Assembly: GCA_002483365.1 (NCBI GenBank)
Contig: DLHT01000005.1
Coordinates: 62,001-126,000, forward strand
DNA: 64,000 nt
Direction of reading: 5' to 3'
DNA from: Cellvibrio sp. UBA7661
Lineage (GTDB): Bacteria > Pseudomonadota > Gammaproteobacteria > Pseudomonadales > Cellvibrionaceae
Shown here: positions 51,796 through 61,225 of the stretch, piece by piece
How the letters are laid out: every line of letters begins with the position of its first letter
Position numbering within the stretch: position 1 is the first letter of the stretch
The notes under the pieces: generated by a model
What the model saw: only the letters and a program-made list of their open reading frames with translations
What the model was told of the DNA's origin: nothing
Database searches by the model: none
Program-made: the position numbers and the translations under genes

Positions 51796-52551
51796 TCAGT
51801 CTGCCGCTCTACATATTGCTAAAAATTCTTCGGCATTCAAAGATGCACCACCAAGTAAGGCACCATCTATATCAGGCAATGCAAACAACTGTTGTGCGTT
51901 GTGCGCTTTAACACTACCACCGTATAGAATTCTGATTTTTTCAGCTAGTTGGCCTAACTGGGCGCGCATAAAACAATGCACTTCTTCTGCCTGTTCTGGT
52001 GTTGCAGTCTTACCTGTGCCTACAGCCCATACAGGCTCATAAGCAAGTACCGCATTTTCAAAAACCTCTTTGCCGGTATGGGCAAATACTGCATTTAACT
52101 GCCTGTTGATGGTTTCTAAATGTCGCCCTTGCTCTCGATCCTGCAAAGACTCACCAACACATAGTATCGGTATTAATCCTGCTTTTTGTACAGCTACAAA
52201 TTTTTGAGCTATTTGCTCATCAGATTCATGCTGCATACGGCGGCGCTCATTGTGACCAATAATTACAAATTTGCAATTCAAATCTGCAAGTATCGATGCG
52301 GATACTTCTCCCGTAAAAGCGCCTTTATCATGCTCATTTACAGTCTGAGCACCCAGCATGATTGATGTGTTTTTCAGTAAACCACAAACCTGCTGCAAAT
52401 ATGGAAAAGGTGGGCAGATAACGACTTCAGCATTACCTCGCCAGCCAGCAACAATTCTGACCAACAATTCTGCATTTTCTTGCAGACTTCCATTCATTTT
52501 CCAGTTGCCAACCACCAGTTGGCGACGCTTGGCGTTACTTGCTTTGTTCAA
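51796..52551 (-). CDS. tpiA: Triosephosphate isomerase with N at the conserved Ser96 position
   Basis: The 251-residue TIM-barrel enzyme interconverts dihydroxyacetone phosphate and glyceraldehyde 3-phosphate. Catalytic K18 (GNWKMNG), H100 and E172 (AYEPVWAVGTGK) are intact. The near-invariant GHSERR motif reads GHNERR (N101, codon AAT), replacing the serine next to the catalytic histidine. The start is TTG at 52551, eight bases after GGGAGG. This gives the normal N-terminus and rules out the longer frame opening at 52581. It is part of the conserved ftsH-to-secG run. Confidence 0.93.
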   Translation of the reverse strand: MNKASNAKRRQLVVGNWKMNGSLQENAELLVRIVAGWRGNAEVVICPPFPYLQQVCGLLKNTSIMLGAQTVNEHDKGAFTGEVSASILADLNCKFVIIGHNERRRMQHESDEQIAQKFVAVQKAGLIPILCVGESLQDREQGRHLETINRQLNAVFAHTGKEVFENAVLAYEPVWAVGTGKTATPEQAEEVHCFMRAQLGQLAEKIRILYGGSVKAHNAQQLFALPDIDGALLGGASLNAEEFLAICRAAD

Positions 52552-52712
52552 CAGCAATACCTCCCCCAAAGCGGGCGCCAATGGTAGCTAAGATGATTTG
52601 AACATACAACCAAATCTTCGCTTACATTCTGATTTTTATCGTTTTTATTGTGCATAAACACACTACAGATAACGATTGTACATAAACCCTACAACTTGCA
52701 GGGTTCTTACTC

Positions 52713-54050
52713 TCAAGAAAGTGCAGACTCTACAATTGCAGCTAGCTCCTGAGCCAATTCCTTTACCTGCTTCTTATCTTCTCCCTCGACCATAACCCTG
52801 ACTACGGGCTCAGTGCCTGACGGTCTGAGCAGTACACGCCCGGTTCCTGCCAATTTTTCCTCTGTCAGCTTTACTGCAGATTGCACAGTTTCGTTGGTAG
52901 CCAGATCAACCCTTTTAGCCATATGTACATTAATCATCACCTGTGGCAATTTATTCATCGCCTTTTTGATACGATGTAAAGGTTCGCCGATGGTCGTTAT
53001 CGCCAGAAGCACCTGCAGCGCAGAAATAATGCCGTCACCTGTCGTTGTGACATTACTACAAACTATATGACCAGAATTTTCTCCACCCAAGCGCCAACCG
53101 TTATTGCGCATCATTTCAATGACATATCGATCACCAACTTTAGCGCGAGCGAAGGGAACATTGAGCTTTTTAAGTGCCAGCTCAAAACCAAAATTACTCA
53201 TTAATGTACCCACAACGCCGTCACAACCACCGGTATATTCCTGTTGATAGGCCGCGATAATGTAGAGAAGCTCATCGCCATCAACCAATTCACCTTTGTG
53301 ATCAACAAAGACAACACGGTCTCCATCACCATCAAATGCAATACCAAGGTCAGCGCCCAACTCAATCACCTTTTCCTGCAAGGCTTCCGGTTTGGTTGAG
53401 CCGCAACTACGATTGATATTGGTACCATTAGGCTCTACGAAAAGGGATGTTACATGCGCCCCCAATTCAGTGAATACATCAGGGGCAATGTTGTAGGTAG
53501 CTCCATTGGCGCAATCCAAAACAACGTGCATGCCTTTGAGATTGAACCCCCAAGGCATAGTACCCTTACAAAACTCAATGTAACGGCCAGATGCATCCGC
53601 AATACGGCGAGCCTTTCCTAATTTTTCAGCGGTGGACATTGGCTTTTCAAGCTGCGCCTCAATCAAATTCTCCAACTCATCTGGCAACTTACTTCCATTG
53701 CCGCCAAAAAATTTAATGCCGTTATCGACATAACTGTTATGCGATGCACTGATTACTATGCCGGCCTGAGCTTTGAAAGTGCGAGATAAATAAGCAACAC
53801 CTGGCGTTGGCATTGGCCCCAGTAACCCCACATCAACACCTGCATTAATCAATCCTGCCTGCAAGGCAGATTCAAACATATAACCTGAAATACGCGTGTC
53901 CTTGCCAATTAAAATCATATTCTGACCATCAAACCTATCTTTGAGCACACAGCCAGCTGCCCAACCCAACTTGAGCATAAAATCAGGGGTGATCGGAAAT
54001 TCGCCAACCAATCCGCGAATGCCATCTGTGCCAAAATACTTGCGAGACAT
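52713..54050 (-). CDS. glmM: Phosphoglucosamine mutase
   Basis: The 445-residue enzyme converts glucosamine-6-phosphate to glucosamine-1-phosphate for UDP-GlcNAc synthesis. Motifs are YFGTDGIRG at the start, the phosphoserine loop VISASHNSYVDNGIKFF (near 97-113), the metal loop DGDGDRVVFVD (near 238) and the C-terminal LLRPSGTEPVVRVMVEG substrate loop. Length and order between folP and tpiA are standard. Confidence 0.97.
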   Translation of the reverse strand: MSRKYFGTDGIRGLVGEFPITPDFMLKLGWAAGCVLKDRFDGQNMILIGKDTRISGYMFESALQAGLINAGVDVGLLGPMPTPGVAYLSRTFKAQAGIVISASHNSYVDNGIKFFGGNGSKLPDELENLIEAQLEKPMSTAEKLGKARRIADASGRYIEFCKGTMPWGFNLKGMHVVLDCANGATYNIAPDVFTELGAHVTSLFVEPNGTNINRSCGSTKPEALQEKVIELGADLGIAFDGDGDRVVFVDHKGELVDGDELLYIIAAYQQEYTGGCDGVVGTLMSNFGFELALKKLNVPFARAKVGDRYVIEMMRNNGWRLGGENSGHIVCSNVTTTGDGIISALQVLLAITTIGEPLHRIKKAMNKLPQVMINVHMAKRVDLATNETVQSAVKLTEEKLAGTGRVLLRPSGTEPVVRVMVEGEDKKQVKELAQELAAIVESALS

Positions 54051-54085
54051 AATTCCTTACTCCGCTAATTACCATTACACCGCGA

Positions 54086-54943
54086 CTATTCAGTCACAGC
54101 TGCAAGAACATTTAATACATCAATCGTAGCAGCAACATCGTGCACGCGAATAATCGCAGCGCCTCGCTCAGCCGCCAGCATCGCCAATGCCAAACTGCCA
54201 GGCAATCTTCCATCAACAGGACGATTCAACAATTGCGCAATCATCGACTTCCGCGACATACCTACCAATACCGGATACCCAAGTGCACCCAATTCCGGGA
54301 GGCGTTGCAAAAGCGCGAGATTATGCGCGAGAGTTTTCCCAAATCCAAATCCTGGATCGAGGATAATTTGCTCGCGCGCGATTCCAGCATGAAAACAAGC
54401 CTCAACCCGCTCCAGTAAAAATGCCTTTACTTCGTCAACAACATCGCCGTAATCCGGCTTAAATTGCATATTTTGAGGTTGCCCTTGCATATGCATCAAA
54501 CAAACAGGCAATTGGCTTGCCGCTGCTGCTTCCATAGCCCCCGGCCTCAGCAGCGCTCTCACATCATTAATTAAACCTGCCCCTTTACTTGCGGACTCAC
54601 GAATCACTGATGACGTACTTGTATCAACAGACACTAACGCATCAAGGTTTGCCACTAATGCTTCAACTACAGGAACAACCCTATCCAGCTCTTCTTGCTC
54701 AGACACTGGCGCAGCACCAGGGCGTGTCGACTCTCCTCCAACATCAATAATACGCGCGCCATCTGCCAACATTTGCTCAGCCCTGCGCAAGGCCGCATCG
54801 ATTGATAAGCGATTATTAATGTAACTATTGCCGCCATCTGAAAAGGAATCAGGTGTCGTATTCAAAATACCCATGACGACGGGACGGGAAAGATCCAGCA
54901 AGTGCTTGCCGCATCGAAGAGTTGATGAGTTGGGATCAAACAA
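54086..54943 (-). CDS. folP: Dihydropteroate synthase
   Basis: The 285-residue TIM-barrel enzyme joins para-aminobenzoate to the pterin in folate synthesis and is the sulfonamide target. It shows VMGILNTTPDSFSDGG, the RIIDVGGESTRPGA pterin-binding signature and LDPGFGFGKTLAHNL. The TTG at 54943, with GAGG eight bases upstream, fits family length (E. coli 282). The longer frame from 54991 runs through the ftsH terminator hairpin and is unlikely. Confidence 0.94.
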   Translation of the reverse strand: MFDPNSSTLRCGKHLLDLSRPVVMGILNTTPDSFSDGGNSYINNRLSIDAALRRAEQMLADGARIIDVGGESTRPGAAPVSEQEELDRVVPVVEALVANLDALVSVDTSTSSVIRESASKGAGLINDVRALLRPGAMEAAAASQLPVCLMHMQGQPQNMQFKPDYGDVVDEVKAFLLERVEACFHAGIAREQIILDPGFGFGKTLAHNLALLQRLPELGALGYPVLVGMSRKSMIAQLLNRPVDGRLPGSLALAMLAAERGAAIIRVHDVAATIDVLNVLAAVTE

Positions 54944-54980
54944 ATTATTCACCTCAAAAACGGTAATCAATAAAACAAGA

Positions 54981-55000
54981 ACCCCGAGCAAGCCCGGGGT
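54981..55000 (-). terminator. Hairpin between ftsH and folP
   Basis: ACCCCG and CGGGGT pair around an 8-base loop, 23 bases beyond the ftsH stop. The T tract is better on the plus strand than on the minus strand, so on minus it may only partly terminate and allow read-through to folP. Confidence 0.6.
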
Positions 55001-55022
55001 TTTTGATGAGACTGTAATTTAT

Positions 55023-56927
55023 TTAGTGAGTATTGGCTGGGCCACCGATGGGGCCATTAGGAGATTCTCCTGCGTCCTTCTCATGCAAATGACCATTAAA
55101 ATCATCGTCGTTCCACTCGCGAGGAGGACGCACTTTACGACGAGCCATGAGATCATCAACTTGTTCCGCATCAATAGTTTCATACTCCATCAATGCATCT
55201 TTCATTGCTTCCAAAATATCGCGATTGTCTTCCAGAATTTTCTGTGCGCGGGCATAACACTCATTAATAATACGACGCACTTCTTCATCAATATTTTTTG
55301 ATGTTTCATCCGAGTATTGTTGTGTCGCCATACCTGGATACATTCCCTCTTCCTCACCGTAATGCAGAGGACCCAGTTTTGCTGACAATCCCCATTTGGT
55401 AACCATATTACGTGCAATGGCAGTGGCACGTTCAATGTCGTTAGAGGCTCCTGTAGTAATCCCATCGGATCCCAAGGTCATGTCTTCTGCAATTCGGCCA
55501 CCAAATAACGTACAAATACTGGACTCAAGCGCACGACGACTTAAGCTGTATTTATCGGCCTCTGGTAAAAACTGGGTTACCCCCAATGCACGACCACGCG
55601 GAATAATAGTCACTTTATGCACCGGATCATGCTCTGGCACCAAACGACCAACAATAGCGTGGCCAGCTTCATGATATGCAGTATTTTCTTTTTCTTTTTC
55701 GCTCATCACCATGGTACGACGCTCTGCGCCCATCATGATTTTGTCACGCGCTTTTTCGAAATCTTCCATAGTGACCAAGCGCTTGTTAGCGCGCGCTGCC
55801 ATCAGTGCAGCTTCGTTAACCAGGTTTGCCAATTCCGCTCCCGAAAAACCCGGTGTACCGCGCGCGATAACTGACGCACTAATGCGTTCATCCAGCGGGA
55901 CTTTGCGCATATGTACTTTGAGGATTTGCTCGCGGCCGCGGATATCAGGAAGACCTACGTAAACCTGACGGTCAAAACGACCTGGACGCAATAAGGCTTT
56001 ATCGAGCACATCTGCACGGTTGGTTGCAGCAATAATGATTACGCCATCATTGCCTTCAAAACCATCCATTTCTACCAAAAGCTGATTAAGGGTTTGCTCA
56101 CGTTCATCGTGACCACCACCATGACCACCACCGCGATGGCGACCTACTGCGTCGATTTCGTCGATAAAAATAATGCAAGGGGCCTGCTTCTTCGCTTGTT
56201 CAAACATGTCGCGGACACGGCTGGCACCAACACCCACAAACATTTCAACGAAGTCTGAACCGGAGATCGAGAAAAAAGGTACTTTGGCTTCACCTGCAAT
56301 CGCTTTGGCAAGCAATGTTTTACCAGTACCCGGTGGGCCAACCATTAATACACCTCGCGGTATCTGGCCACCCAAACGTTGGAATTTGGATGGATCGCGC
56401 AGATATTGAACAAGCTCCTGAACCTCTTCTTTCGCTTCATCAACACCGGCGACATCGGCAAATGTCGTTTTAATTTGATCTTCGCCCAGTAAGCGCGCTT
56501 TGCTTTTACCAAAGCTCATAGGACCACCTTTTCCGCCAGCTCCGCCTTGCATTTGGCGCATAAAAAACCAAAACACTGCAATGATAATCAGGATTGGAAA
56601 ACTGGCGACAAGCAATTGATTGAAAAGGCTGGGTTTTTCCAGCTCTTTACCTTCAAAACTAACCCCATGATTATATAAATCATCGATCAACTTATCGTCG
56701 CGCACATAAGGGCGGACAGTGACAAAACTCGTGTTGTCTTGCAGGACACCTTCAATGGTATCGGGAGTAATCACAACCTCGCGCACCCGATCATCTTTAA
56801 CGGCTGAAATAAACTCGGAGTAATTGAGTGTATTACTGTTAGACGGCTTATTGAAACCATCAAATACGCTAAAGAGGACCACGGCAATGATCAGCCAAAG
56901 CACGAGATTCTTGGTTATATCGTTCAA
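55023..56927 (-). CDS. ftsH: ATP-dependent zinc metalloprotease FtsH
   Basis: The 634-residue membrane-bound AAA+ protease has TM helices at about 6-24 and 103-120 with a periplasmic domain between. Walker A GPPGTGKT lies near 196, Walker B IIFIDEIDAVG near 250, the second region of homology with DVLDKALLRPGRFDRQ follows, and the zinc site HEAGH is near 418. It degrades membrane and short-lived cytoplasmic proteins. The start is TTG (56927) with GAGGA upstream. The usual upstream rlmE gene is not present; the next gene is the divergent yhbY 206 bases away. Confidence 0.97.
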   Translation of the reverse strand: MNDITKNLVLWLIIAVVLFSVFDGFNKPSNSNTLNYSEFISAVKDDRVREVVITPDTIEGVLQDNTSFVTVRPYVRDDKLIDDLYNHGVSFEGKELEKPSLFNQLLVASFPILIIIAVFWFFMRQMQGGAGGKGGPMSFGKSKARLLGEDQIKTTFADVAGVDEAKEEVQELVQYLRDPSKFQRLGGQIPRGVLMVGPPGTGKTLLAKAIAGEAKVPFFSISGSDFVEMFVGVGASRVRDMFEQAKKQAPCIIFIDEIDAVGRHRGGGHGGGHDEREQTLNQLLVEMDGFEGNDGVIIIAATNRADVLDKALLRPGRFDRQVYVGLPDIRGREQILKVHMRKVPLDERISASVIARGTPGFSGAELANLVNEAALMAARANKRLVTMEDFEKARDKIMMGAERRTMVMSEKEKENTAYHEAGHAIVGRLVPEHDPVHKVTIIPRGRALGVTQFLPEADKYSLSRRALESSICTLFGGRIAEDMTLGSDGITTGASNDIERATAIARNMVTKWGLSAKLGPLHYGEEEGMYPGMATQQYSDETSKNIDEEVRRIINECYARAQKILEDNRDILEAMKDALMEYETIDAEQVDDLMARRKVRPPREWNDDDFNGHLHEKDAGESPNGPIGGPANTH

Positions 56928-57133
56928 GGAGGAGTCCTCACAGTTACATCACAAAGGTTAAATCACGTTTACTGACATTTTGGGGCATAGCACACAAATT
57001 ACAAGATGCTGAGCCGGAAGATATTACTTATTCGAACCATCAAAATAGGCTCGGGTTACACGGTCAGGGGAGGAATGGAGTAGAATGCTGCCCTATTTTT
57101 CTTAAACCCCATACAGACCACTAAGGTAAGTTT

Positions 57134-57436
57134 ATGCCGATTAGCCCTGAGCGTAAAAAACAATTTCGTACTATTGGCCACAAGCTAAATCCTATCGTGA
57201 CTATTGCAGGCAATGGTCTAAGTGACGGAGTACTTGCCGAACTTAATCGCGCACTGGATGACCACGAATTAATCAAGGTGAAGCTTGCGATTGCCGAGCG
57301 GGAAGATCGCAAAGAAGTTGTTGCTGAACTCGTCGCCCTGCCTAATGTTGAGCTAATCCAGGAGATTGGCAAAGTAGTTTTACTCTATCGCCATAATAAA
57401 AGAGCCAACCCCAAGCTCTCTAACTTGCATCGCTAA
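57134..57436 (+). CDS. yhbY: CRM-domain RNA-binding protein YhbY
   Basis: The 100-residue single-domain CRM protein is associated with pre-50S ribosomal particles. The GNGLSDGVLAELNRALDDHELIKVK block and the basic N-terminus ISPERKKQFRTIGHKL are typical, as is the GxxG loop. It is divergent from ftsH, as in many gammaproteobacteria, and converges on greA. Confidence 0.94.
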   Translation: MPISPERKKQFRTIGHKLNPIVTIAGNGLSDGVLAELNRALDDHELIKVKLAIAEREDRKEVVAELVALPNVELIQEIGKVVLLYRHNKRANPKLSNLHR

Positions 57437-57454
57437 AACCTGTATATCAGACAT

Positions 57455-57482
57455 AAAAAAACCGCCATTAGGCGGTTTTTTT
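57455..57482. terminator. Bidirectional terminator between yhbY and greA
   Basis: AAAAAAACCGCC and GGCGGTTTTTTT pair around ATTA. Confidence 0.92.
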
Positions 57483-57503
57483 ATGTCTATAAAACTCATT
57501 GGA

Positions 57504-57983
57504 TTAAAGGTGTTCAACCTTATCAATCTCATAATCAACGTCGCCACCGGGAGCTCGAACCACAACCACATCGCCTTCCTCTTTACCAATCAAGGCGCGG
57601 GCAATGGGTGAGTTGACTGAAATTTTATTGGCTTTCACATCTGCTTCATCATCACCGACGATCTGATAAGTTACAGATTGATCAGTATCCTGATTAATAA
57701 TGGTCACCGTAGTACCAAAAATCACTTTCCCTGTATGCGGGATTTTAGTGACATCAATAATTTGGGCATTACTGAGCTTGCCTTCGATTTCCTGGATACG
57801 ACCTTCGCAAAAACTCTGTTGCTCACGCGCAGCAGAATACTCTGCATTTTCCTTCAGGTCGCCGTGCTCACGCGCTTCGGCGATTGCTTGCACAATGCGC
57901 GGGCGCTGGACTTTTTTCAGGTCTTCCAATTCAAGCGCTAATTTTTCGGCGCCCTGAACAGTCATTGGGAATTTAGTGCTCAT
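57504..57983 (-). CDS. greA: Transcription elongation factor GreA
   Basis: The 159-residue factor has an N-terminal coiled coil (about 10-75, with REHGDLKENAEYSAAREQQ and the acidic tip residues that stimulate RNA cleavage) and a globular C-terminal domain. It rescues backtracked RNA polymerase. The ATG at 57983, with AAGGA seven bases upstream, matches the E. coli length of 158. It is nine bases behind carB, so carA-carB-greA form one operon. Confidence 0.96.
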   Translation of the reverse strand: MSTKFPMTVQGAEKLALELEDLKKVQRPRIVQAIAEAREHGDLKENAEYSAAREQQSFCEGRIQEIEGKLSNAQIIDVTKIPHTGKVIFGTTVTIINQDTDQSVTYQIVGDDEADVKANKISVNSPIARALIGKEEGDVVVVRAPGGDVDYEIDKVEHL

Positions 57984-57992
57984 GGACAATCC

Positions 57993-60900
57993 TTATTTTT
58001 TCAGTTGCTGATGCAAGTCTTGCAAGCGACGCACTTCAATATGCTGGCCTTGCTTCAGCGCCATGCAAACTGCCTGGCTTGCAGCCAAGGTTGTGTTGTA
58101 ATAGACGCGATGGTTTTCTGCGCTACGACGGATCGATGATGAGTCGCGTGTTGCCTGGCGACCTTCTACGGTATTCAGGATCAAATCGATCTCATCATTC
58201 TTGATCATATCCACGATATGCGGGCGACCTTCCTGAACTTTATTCACGATTTGCACCGTCAAACCGGCCTGTTGCAATACATCGGCAGTGCCACGTGTTG
58301 CTACCAGTTTAAAGCCAAGTTCCACAAGATCTTTACCAACACCAACAATTCCGTCTTTATCCATATCGCGGACACTCAGAAACGCAGTACCCGTAGATGG
58401 AATGCGATTGTTGGCACCCAATTGCGATTTGCCGTAAGCCTCACCGAAGCTGTCGCCCACACCCATAACTTCACCGGTCGATTTCATTTCTGGCCCGAGG
58501 ATCGGGTCAACTGCCGGGAATTTGTTGAACGGGAATACCGCTTCTTTCACGCTGAAATAGGTCGGGATAATTTCTTTGGTAAAACCCTGCTCCTCCAACG
58601 AAACACCTGCTTGGCAACGCGCCGCTACCTTCGCAAGGGACACACCAATACATTTCGAAACGAACGGCACAGTGCGCGATGCACGTGGGTTGACTTCAAT
58701 CACGTAAATTTTGCCGTCTTGATATGCCAGCTGGGTATTCATCAAACCGATAACGCCCAACTCAATCGCCATTTTCTTAACGATCTCACGCATATCGTCC
58801 TGCACATTAGCTGGCAGGGAGTAAGGTGGCAGTGAACACGCAGAGTCACCGGAGTGAACGCCACATTGCTCAATGTGTTGCATGATGCCGCCAATGACGA
58901 CTTGCTTGCCGTCAGAGACAGAATCGATATCCACTTCGATGGCGTTATTCAGGAAGTGATCGAGCAACACAGGCGCATCTTCAGACACTTGCACTGCGGT
59001 ACGCATATAAGTGCGCAGCTCTTCTTCTTTGTAAACAATCTCCATCGCGCGGCCGCCCAATACATAAGATGGACGCACAACGAGTGGGTAACCGACTTTG
59101 TCGGCTGCCAATAATGCTTCTTCGAGTGAACGTACAATCGCGTTTGGCGGTTGCAGCAAATCCAGTTTATTAATCATTTGCTGGAAGCGCTCGCGGTCTT
59201 CTGCCTTATCGATTGCATCCGGGCTGGTACCAATAATCGGTACGCCTTCTGCTTCCAGTGCGCGCGCTAATTTCAGTGGAGTTTGTCCACCGAATTGCAC
59301 GATTACGCCAACCGGTTTTTCTTTGTGAACGATTTCCAACACGTCTTCCAGTGTCACTGGTTCAAAGAACAAACGGTCAGAGGTGTCGTAATCAGTAGAA
59401 ACAGTTTCAGGGTTACAGTTCACCATAATGGTTTCGTAACCGTCTTCGCGCATGGCTAATGCAGCGTGCACACAGCAGTAATCGAATTCAATACCTTGAC
59501 CGATACGGTTAGGACCGCCGCCGATAACCAGAATCTTTTTCTTGTCGCTCGGGTTAGCTTCACACTCTTCTTCGTAAGTCGAATACATGTAAGCAGTCGA
59601 GGTTGAGAATTCAGCCGCGCAGGTATCAACACGTTTGTAAGCTGGGCGAATATTTAAACCCTGGCGATAGTGACGCACTGCTTTTTCGGTAGAGCCAAGC
59701 AACAATGCCAAACGCTTGTCAGAAAAACCTTTACGCTTGAGTTGGAAGAATTTATCTGCATCCAAATCAGTCAGTGATTTGCCGCGCAGTGATTGCTCGA
59801 TATCAATCAACTCTTTAACTTGCACCAAAAACCATGGATCGATTTTGGAAAGATTAAATGCATCGTTAACGCTCAAGCCCATGCGGAATGCATCGCCGAG
59901 ATACCAGATACGTTCAGCACCCGCGGTAGTCAATTCGCGACGAATTTTTGCCTGACCTTCTTCGCTAGTGACATCCACTTTGGATTCAAAACCGGCAGAG
60001 CCCACTTCCAAACCGCGCAGCGCTTTTTGCAATGACTCCTGGAAAGTACGGCCAATTGCCATGACTTCACCAACGGATTTCATTTGCGTGGTCAAACGCG
60101 CATCGGCATCACCAAATTTTTCAAAGGTGAAGCGCGGAACTTTGGTAACAACGTAATCGATTGATGGTTCAAACGATGCTGGAGTTGCCCCGCCAGTGAT
60201 GTCGTTTTTCAATTCGTCGAGGGTATAACCTACCGCCAATTTCGCAGCGATTTTTGCAATAGGGAAACCGGTTGCTTTGGATGCGAGTGCCGATGAACGT
60301 GATACACGCGGGTTCATCTCGATCACCACCATACGGCCATCGACCGGGTTCACCGCAAATTGCACGTTGGAACCGCCAGTTTCCACACCGATCTCACGCA
60401 ACACCGCAATCGATGCATTACGCATGATTTGGTATTCCTTATCGGTAAGGGTTTGCGCAGGTGCAACGGTAATTGAGTCGCCGGTGTGAACGCCCATCGG
60501 GTCAAAGTTTTCGATGGAGCAGACGATAATGCAGTTGTCGTTCTTATCGCGCACCACTTCCATCTCGTACTCTTTCCAGCCGAGCAGTGATTCGTCGATC
60601 AACAATTCATTGGTGGGTGACAAATCCAAACCACGGGTACAAATTTCTTCAAATTCGTCCCAGTTGTAGGCGATACCACCACCGGAGCCACCCATGGTAA
60701 ATGATGGGCGGATAATGCAAGGGAAGCCGAATTCTTTTGGCGCTTCGCGCGCTTCTTCCAAGCTGTGAACGATTTTTGCGCGCGCGCAGGAAAGACCAAT
60801 GCGCTTCATCGCCTGATCAAACAGGTTGCGGTCTTCTGCCATGTTAATGGCTTCTTCTTTAGCGCCGATCAACTCCACATTGTACTTTTCCAGCACACCG

Positions 60901-61214
60901 TTTTTGGCCAGTGCCAGCGCGCAGTTCAATGCGGTTTGGCCGCCCATGGTGGGCAGGATTACGTCGGGGCGTTCTTTCTCAATGATCTTGGCAACGGTTT
61001 GCCACTCGATTGGCTCAATGTAGGTTGCATCTGCCATCGCAGGGTCGGTCATGATGGTGGCCGGGTTTGAGTTCACCAGAATGACGCGATAACCCTCTTC
61101 ACGCAGGGCTTTACAGGCTTGGGCGCCAGAGTAGTCGAACTCACAAGCCTGGCCGATAACAATCGGGCCAGCGCCGAGAATCAAAATACTGTTTATGTCG
61201 GTACGTTTTGGCAT
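57993..61214 (-). CDS. carB: Carbamoyl-phosphate synthase large subunit
   Basis: The 1073-residue enzyme has two homologous ATP-grasp halves, each opening with a phosphate-binding segment (SILILGAGPIVIGQACEFDYSG near 10 and ILVIGGGPNRIGQGIEFDY near 560). A C-terminal MGS-like allosteric domain (about 935-1070) binds UMP/ornithine effectors. Family length is exact. It makes carbamoyl phosphate for arginine and pyrimidine synthesis. It lies 11 bases behind carA. Confidence 0.98.
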   Translation of the reverse strand: MPKRTDINSILILGAGPIVIGQACEFDYSGAQACKALREEGYRVILVNSNPATIMTDPAMADATYIEPIEWQTVAKIIEKERPDVILPTMGGQTALNCALALAKNGVLEKYNVELIGAKEEAINMAEDRNLFDQAMKRIGLSCARAKIVHSLEEAREAPKEFGFPCIIRPSFTMGGSGGGIAYNWDEFEEICTRGLDLSPTNELLIDESLLGWKEYEMEVVRDKNDNCIIVCSIENFDPMGVHTGDSITVAPAQTLTDKEYQIMRNASIAVLREIGVETGGSNVQFAVNPVDGRMVVIEMNPRVSRSSALASKATGFPIAKIAAKLAVGYTLDELKNDITGGATPASFEPSIDYVVTKVPRFTFEKFGDADARLTTQMKSVGEVMAIGRTFQESLQKALRGLEVGSAGFESKVDVTSEEGQAKIRRELTTAGAERIWYLGDAFRMGLSVNDAFNLSKIDPWFLVQVKELIDIEQSLRGKSLTDLDADKFFQLKRKGFSDKRLALLLGSTEKAVRHYRQGLNIRPAYKRVDTCAAEFSTSTAYMYSTYEEECEANPSDKKKILVIGGGPNRIGQGIEFDYCCVHAALAMREDGYETIMVNCNPETVSTDYDTSDRLFFEPVTLEDVLEIVHKEKPVGVIVQFGGQTPLKLARALEAEGVPIIGTSPDAIDKAEDRERFQQMINKLDLLQPPNAIVRSLEEALLAADKVGYPLVVRPSYVLGGRAMEIVYKEEELRTYMRTAVQVSEDAPVLLDHFLNNAIEVDIDSVSDGKQVVIGGIMQHIEQCGVHSGDSACSLPPYSLPANVQDDMREIVKKMAIELGVIGLMNTQLAYQDGKIYVIEVNPRASRTVPFVSKCIGVSLAKVAARCQAGVSLEEQGFTKEIIPTYFSVKEAVFPFNKFPAVDPILGPEMKSTGEVMGVGDSFGEAYGKSQLGANNRIPSTGTAFLSVRDMDKDGIVGVGKDLVELGFKLVATRGTADVLQQAGLTVQIVNKVQEGRPHIVDMIKNDEIDLILNTVEGRQATRDSSSIRRSAENHRVYYNTTLAASQAVCMALKQGQHIEVRRLQDLHQQLKK

Positions 61215-61225
61215 GTCGGCTCCGA

